From Pseudomonadota bacterium (lineage in GTDB: Bacteria > Pseudomonadota > Alphaproteobacteria > Rhizobiales > Pleomorphomonadaceae): a DNA stretch of 64,000 nt. The stretch lies in contig JAEZHI010000004.1 in assembly GCA_023436885.1 (NCBI GenBank), positions 558,001 through 622,000 of the forward strand, given 5' to 3'. The stretch's first letter is position 1, and each line of letters begins with the position of its first letter. Shown here one piece after another: positions 59,941 to 64,000 of the stretch. Below the pieces are notes generated by a model. It saw only the letters and a program-made list of their open reading frames with translations. It was not told the origin of the DNA and made no database searches. The position numbers were made by a program, and so were the translations under genes.

Positions 59941-61110
59941 ATGACACAAGTCCGCCTGATCATGCTGATCTTTTTCCTGGACCCTCTCGTCTTCGGAAAC
60001 TGGCTTTCGCGCATCCCCGAAGTGCAGGCAGGCCTCGGTCTCCGTCCCGCGGAACTGGCGTTAGCCCTCCTCGGCATGCCGATTTCAAACTTTCTCATCC
60101 TGCCGTTCGCCGGCCGGATCTGCGACGCCGTCGGCGCGCGCAATCTCCTGATCTACACCTTCGCCGGCATGCTGCTGATCCTGACGTTGCCAGGGCTCGC
60201 CTTCAACATCCCTTCACTTTTCCTGATTCTGGCGTCCTGCGGTGCCCTGCTGGCGCTCGCCGAGCTCGCAATGAACGTGGAAGCCGCCCGCATCGAAAAG
60301 GAAGCGGGACGGATGATCATGAGCACTTGCCATGGTTGCTGGAGCGTCGGCATCGGTGTGGGCAGCTTTATCGGGGCGACACTCGCCACACTCGGGCTCA
60401 CGGTCACAGAGGCCCTGGTCCTCTCCGTCGCCGTCGTCTTGCCGATCGCCGTCTGGGCAAGCCTTCGACTGCCAGCAATCGAACCGGCGACAGCGAGGGG
60501 CGACGCCCCCTCCCCATCCTTTTTCGCCATTCCACCGAAGGCCCTGCTGCTGGTCTGCATCTTCAGTGTTGGCTTTGCCGTGACAGAAGGCGCGATGGGC
60601 GACTGGTCGGGCATTTTCCTGCGCGACGAAACGGGAACCCCCACGGCAATGCTCGGCTATGGCTATGCCACGTTTGCCGCGTTGCTGTCGGCTGGACGCT
60701 TCATGGGCGATACGTTGCGCAAGCGCCTGGGTATGGTGCTGCTCGGGCGCATCTTTGTGTCGATCGCTTTGGGTGGTGCGCTGCTGATCGCCGTCGCGAC
60801 CGACTTCTGGGTCGGGGCCATAGCCTTCGGCATGATCGGGCTCGGCATTTCCGTTGCCTTCCCCATGGCGGTCACTGCCGTCACCGCCATTCCGGGGACG
60901 CCGGCCGGCAATGTCGCCATCCTCTCTGCGATCTATGTCCTCGGGTTCCTCGCGGGTCCCCTGGCCATCGGAGGCCTCGCGGAGTTCCTTGGCATTCGCG
61001 CCGGCCTGATGTTCCTCATTCCCATGCTGCTGATGAGCCTGCTGCTTACAGGCTCACTTCGCCCCGGGGACCAGCAAGCTCCTGCTACAGCTAAACCGGC
61101 GCGGGCCTGA
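59941..61110 (+). CDS. MFS transporter
   Basis: This 12-helix protein of 389 residues starts with MLIFFLDPLVFGNWLSRIPEVQ, which resembles the group of sugar- or fucose-permease-like MFS members (WxxRIPxxQ). A typical loop 2-3 element is FAGRICDAVGARNL. The middle has ATCHGCWSVGIGVGSFIGA-like residues at about 121-140. Substrate unknown. It ends 6 bases before the convergent methyltransferase gene. Confidence 0.87.
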   Translation: MTQVRLIMLIFFLDPLVFGNWLSRIPEVQAGLGLRPAELALALLGMPISNFLILPFAGRICDAVGARNLLIYTFAGMLLILTLPGLAFNIPSLFLILASCGALLALAELAMNVEAARIEKEAGRMIMSTCHGCWSVGIGVGSFIGATLATLGLTVTEALVLSVAVVLPIAVWASLRLPAIEPATARGDAPSPSFFAIPPKALLLVCIFSVGFAVTEGAMGDWSGIFLRDETGTPTAMLGYGYATFAALLSAGRFMGDTLRKRLGMVLLGRIFVSIALGGALLIAVATDFWVGAIAFGMIGLGISVAFPMAVTAVTAIPGTPAGNVAILSAIYVLGFLAGPLAIGGLAEFLGIRAGLMFLIPMLLMSLLLTGSLRPGDQQAPATAKPARA

Positions 61111-61116
61111 AATCCT

Positions 61117-62433
61117 TTATCTCGCTCGGTTCAGGATCGCCACGAAGAACCCGTCAGTGCCTGTCAGTGCGGGTGACAACCGAAGCATGGAGCCTTCGCG
61201 GCCATCGAGACCAAGGCGGGCGGCATCCGGCGCCTCGGTCCCGGTAACCGTTGCGAAGGCGGCCGCGGCGTCTCCCAACGAAAATTCAGGGGCGCGAGCA
61301 AGAAACGCGGCGATCTGCTCCTCGTTTTCCTCGGGCAGCACCGAACATGTGATGTAGACGATGCGGCCTCCGGCCTTAACAAGGTGCACGGCATTGTCCA
61401 GCACCGCGGCTTGCTCTTTGAGACGGATTTCAAGTGCGCCCGGAGCCAAGCGCCACTTGGCGTCGGGCCGGCGGCGCCAAGTACCCGAACCGGTGCAAGG
61501 CGCATCGACCAGGACGAGATCACTCTTGCCGGCAAGATCGGCCAGCACGTCCTGTTCGCGACGCGGCTCCCTGATCTGAATATTGCGGCTGCCGGAGCGG
61601 TCAATACGGTCAAGGATATCGCCGAAGCGACGCTTGTCGCTGTCATAGGCATAGATTTGGCCATGGTTGCCGAGCGCAGCCGACAGCGCCAACGTCTTGC
61701 CGCCGGCACCGGCGCAAAGATCCACCACCTGACGACCGCCGCCGGCGGCGGCAATCAGGGCGGCCAACTGGCTGCCTTCGTCCTGGACTTCGAACCAACC
61801 GCGCTTGTAGGCCAGATCGGACGAGACATGGCCGGGTCGAAGGTCGCCATCAACAGCGGGAATGCGAATGCCGACCGGCGACCAGCGGCAGGCCTCAGCC
61901 TTGAGATGAGTGAGGCCGGCAAGCACCTGCTCTCGGTCGCTCTTCAGCGTGTTGACGCGCAGATCGACATCGGCGCGACCGGCGAGCGCCTCGCCCTCTT
62001 CCACCGCCCGATCACCAAAGGCGCGAGCAAGGGAAGCAGCTAACCATTCCGGATAGTCCCCTTTCACCCAGTCTGGTGCGTCGGGCGGAACCTGGCCGGA
62101 CGACAAGGCGGTCCGCTCGTCATCGGCAAGTGGTGACGGCGCGAACTTGTCTTCGGCAAAAAGGGCATCGAGCGAGGCTACGCTGCGCCCCCACAATCGA
62201 ACAGCGGCAGCAAGGGCGAGTGAGCGCGGGCTGTCGGAACCCATGACGGCAGCAAGCGATGCCTTGCGACGCAACACATCGAACACCAAGTTGCCGATGG
62301 CGCTACGATCTTTGGAGCCTGCGAAGCGATGGGTCAGGCCCCAATCCTTCAGTGCATCCTGCACCGGGCGCCGCGTGCGCTCAACATCACCCAGCACCTC
62401 GATCGCCGCTGCGATCCTGCCGCCATCTCTCAT
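61117..62433 (-). CDS. RsmB-type rRNA (cytosine-C5) methyltransferase
   Basis: This 438-residue SAM enzyme of the NOL1/NOP2/Sun family has the SAM motif VVDLCAGAGGKTLALSAAL, motif IV LVDAPCTGSGTWRRRPDAKW with the PC motif, and motif VI GGRIVYITCSVLPEENEEQ with the second Cys (TCS). The N-terminal part is a NusB-like helical region. It should modify C967 of 16S rRNA or a related site. GAAGGATTAAGCT precedes the ATG. It lies downstream of guaB on the same strand. Confidence 0.93.
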   Translation of the reverse strand: MRDGGRIAAAIEVLGDVERTRRPVQDALKDWGLTHRFAGSKDRSAIGNLVFDVLRRKASLAAVMGSDSPRSLALAAAVRLWGRSVASLDALFAEDKFAPSPLADDERTALSSGQVPPDAPDWVKGDYPEWLAASLARAFGDRAVEEGEALAGRADVDLRVNTLKSDREQVLAGLTHLKAEACRWSPVGIRIPAVDGDLRPGHVSSDLAYKRGWFEVQDEGSQLAALIAAAGGGRQVVDLCAGAGGKTLALSAALGNHGQIYAYDSDKRRFGDILDRIDRSGSRNIQIREPRREQDVLADLAGKSDLVLVDAPCTGSGTWRRRPDAKWRLAPGALEIRLKEQAAVLDNAVHLVKAGGRIVYITCSVLPEENEEQIAAFLARAPEFSLGDAAAAFATVTGTEAPDAARLGLDGREGSMLRLSPALTGTDGFFVAILNRAR

Positions 62434-62484
62434 AGCTTAATCCTTCGGTTGCCCGTCTAGTCTTGGTGCCGACATATGAATGAG

Positions 62485-62514
62485 ACGGCCGCCGGGAGCA
62501 AGCCCGGCGGCCGT
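62485..62514 (-). terminator. Stem-loop between guaB and the rsmB-like gene
   Basis: ACGGCCGCCGGG (62485-62496), AGCAAG, CCCGGCGGCCGT (62503-62514) is a perfect 12-bp stem. It stands 50 bases after the guaB stop. The sequence after it on the minus strand (CTCATTCAT) is not T-rich, so termination may be partial. Confidence 0.6.
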
Positions 62515-62563
62515 TGGAAAGTATAATGAGTACAGCCAGAATCCGTCCGACGACCAGGCGCTA

Positions 62564-64000
62564 TCAGACAGCGCCGGGATAATTCGGGCTCTCGCGGGTG
62601 ATGGTCACGTCATGGGCGTGGCTTTCCCGCATGCCGGCCGAGGAAATGCGGACGAACTGGCTCCGGTCCTGAAGGTCGGAGATCGTCTTTGCACCGACGT
62701 AGCCCATGGCGGCGCGGATGCCGCCGACAAGCTGATGGACGACCGAGCCAAGCGGCCCCTTGTAAGGCACCTGTCCCTCGATACCCTCTGGAACCAGCTT
62801 GAGCTGATCGCGGACTTCCGCCTGGAAATAACGATCCGCTGAGCCGCGCGACATGGCGCCCACCGAGCCCATGCCGCGGTAGCTCTTGTAGCTGCGGCCC
62901 TGGTAGAGATAGACCTCGCCGGGGCTTTCGTCTGTACCGGCCAGAAGCGAACCGATCATGCAGGCGGTAGCGCCGGCCGCCAGCGCCTTGGCGCAGTCGC
63001 CGGAGAAGCGGATACCGCCGTCGGCGATCACCGGCACACCGGCATCGCGGGCGGCTGACACACCTTCCATGATGGCGGTGAGCTGAGGCACGCCGACACC
63101 GGCGACGATACGCGTGGTGCAGATCGAGCCTGGTCCGATGCCGACCTTGACCGCATCGGCGCCGGCGTCGATCAACGCCTTGGTGCCATCGGCTGTCGCC
63201 ACGTTGCCGGCGATCACCTGCACATGGTTGGAGAGCTTCTTCACCTTGGTGACGGCCTGCAGCACATATTCGGAATGGCCGTGGGCGGTATCGACCACCA
63301 GCACGTCGACACCGGCGTCGATCAGTGCCTGCGAACGCTCATGCCCCTTGTCTCCGACCGTGGTCGCGGCGGCAACGCGCAGACGGCCCTGCTCGTCCTT
63401 GGCAGCATTTGGATTGAGCCGAGCCTTTTCGATGTCCTTGACGGTGATCAGGCCCACGCACTGATAAGCCGCGTCAACGACCAACAGCTTTTCGATGCGG
63501 TGCTGATGCAGAAGACGCTTGGCCTCGTCATGGCTGACGCCCTCGCGAACCGTGATGAGGTTCTCGCGCGTCATCAACTCGTAGACCCGCTGGTTAGGAT
63601 CGGAGGCGAAGCGAACATCGCGGTTGGTCAGGATGCCGACCAGCCGACCGTGAGTGCGACCGCCCTCGCCGGCATTCTCGACCACCGGAATACCCGAGAT
63701 GTTATGCGCCTTCATGAGATCAAGCGCATCCTTGAGCGTCGCCTCCGGGCCAATCACCACGGGATTGACCACCATGCCGCTTTCGAACTTCTTCACCTGC
63801 CGCACATGCTCGGCCTGGGTCTCGACGTCGAGGTTGCGATGGATGACGCCGATGCCGCCAGCCTGCGCCATCGCGATGGCGAGACGGGATTCGGTGACCG
63901 TATCCATGGCCGACGAGAGCAAGGGAATGTTGAGCTCGATGGTACGGGTCAGGCGCGTACGAACGTCTGTATCCGCCGGCAACACTTCGGAATGGCCGGG
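62564..64000 (-). CDS. guaB: IMP dehydrogenase GuaB (5' end outside the window)
   Basis: GuaB oxidises IMP to XMP in guanine nucleotide synthesis. Some 478 residues are visible. The frame runs to the right edge (PGHSEVLPADTDVRTRL), and only about the first 20 residues are missing. Visible parts are the LLSSAMDTVTESRLAIAMAQAG barrel strand, two CBS domains (about 90-200), and the catalytic loop GPGSICTTRIVAGVGVPQ with its Cys. Later parts are ADGGIRFSGDCAKALAAGA, the flap YRGMGSVGAM and the end region YKGPLGSVVHQLVGGIRAAMGYVGA. Confidence 0.97.
   Translation of the reverse strand, partial: PGHSEVLPADTDVRTRLTRTIELNIPLLSSAMDTVTESRLAIAMAQAGGIGVIHRNLDVETQAEHVRQVKKFESGMVVNPVVIGPEATLKDALDLMKAHNISGIPVVENAGEGGRTHGRLVGILTNRDVRFASDPNQRVYELMTRENLITVREGVSHDEAKRLLHQHRIEKLLVVDAAYQCVGLITVKDIEKARLNPNAAKDEQGRLRVAAATTVGDKGHERSQALIDAGVDVLVVDTAHGHSEYVLQAVTKVKKLSNHVQVIAGNVATADGTKALIDAGADAVKVGIGPGSICTTRIVAGVGVPQLTAIMEGVSAARDAGVPVIADGGIRFSGDCAKALAAGATACMIGSLLAGTDESPGEVYLYQGRSYKSYRGMGSVGAMSRGSADRYFQAEVRDQLKLVPEGIEGQVPYKGPLGSVVHQLVGGIRAAMGYVGAKTISDLQDRSQFVRISSAGMRESHAHDVTITRESPNYPGAV

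Noticed and set aside
1..64000. tRNA, rRNA, insertion sequence or prophage genes
   Set aside because: No T-loop-like GGTTCGA with matching stems, no transposase or integrase pattern and no terminal inverted repeats were found. A GGTTCGATCC near 11956 lies inside the DUF1398 gene without tRNA stems.

Overview
The window looks like part of an alphaproteobacterial chromosome, probably from the order Hyphomicrobiales (Rhizobiales). The evidence is the GC-rich coding bias, the GAAC-N7-GAAC SOS box in front of lexA, the neighbourhood gyrA-coaD-peptidyl-prolyl isomerases-queA, and a DUF1127 gene followed by hairpins with CCTCCTCCC loops. I cannot name a genus. No rRNA, tRNA, insertion sequence, phage gene or CRISPR array was seen.

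Region 1 (1-17.4 kb) is accessory sugar and transport metabolism. It holds two AraC-type regulators, a secreted PQQ-type sugar dehydrogenase, a GNAT enzyme, an MFS exporter with a divergent LysR regulator, a DUF5107/TPR protein in an operon with a mutarotase, NhaA, a MarR-DUF1398 pair behind a perfect palindrome, and an L-arabinose-type ABC importer (araFGH).

Region 2 (17.4-25.6 kb) is a tightly coupled minus-strand run of nine genes: response regulator, sensor kinase, MtnX-like HAD phosphatase, class III aminotransferase, arginase-fold metalloenzyme, half-size EamA/SMR protein, alpha/beta hydrolase with a Cys at the nucleophile position, FemAB/GNAT-like acyltransferase, and a second half-size EamA/SMR protein. 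Together they look like a regulated pathway that makes, exports and attaches an amino-containing group, perhaps at the cell envelope. I know of no described system with this gene set.

Region 3 (25.5-38.7 kb) has lexA and queA, then a DUF47-pit phosphate module. Next comes a LacI-controlled carbohydrate operon (TIM-barrel isomerase, binding protein, two permeases, ATPase, GMC oxidoreductase) with two palindromic operators. A decayed second copy of the pit 3' end lies beyond the LacI gene, so the carbohydrate block is bracketed by pit 3' ends, as if inserted there.

Region 4 (38.7-49.2 kb) is core: DUF817, two cyclophilins, coaD, a small secreted protein, gyrA, a nitroreductase, der, bamB with its TPR partner, and an NnrU-like protein.

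Region 5 (49.3-64 kb) has an L,D-transpeptidase, then a DUF1127 gene followed by nine tandem stem-loops with the anti-Shine-Dalgarno-like loop CCTCCTCCC. This resembles the CcaF1-CcsR/cuckoo RNA loci and is the most striking non-coding structure here. It is followed by trmFO, a CHASE-GGDEF-EAL protein, a nucleoside hydrolase, a SLAC1/TehA-type transporter, a beta-CASP metallo-beta-lactamase-fold protein, a ModE regulator, an MFS transporter, an RsmB-type methyltransferase and guaB, which runs off the right edge.
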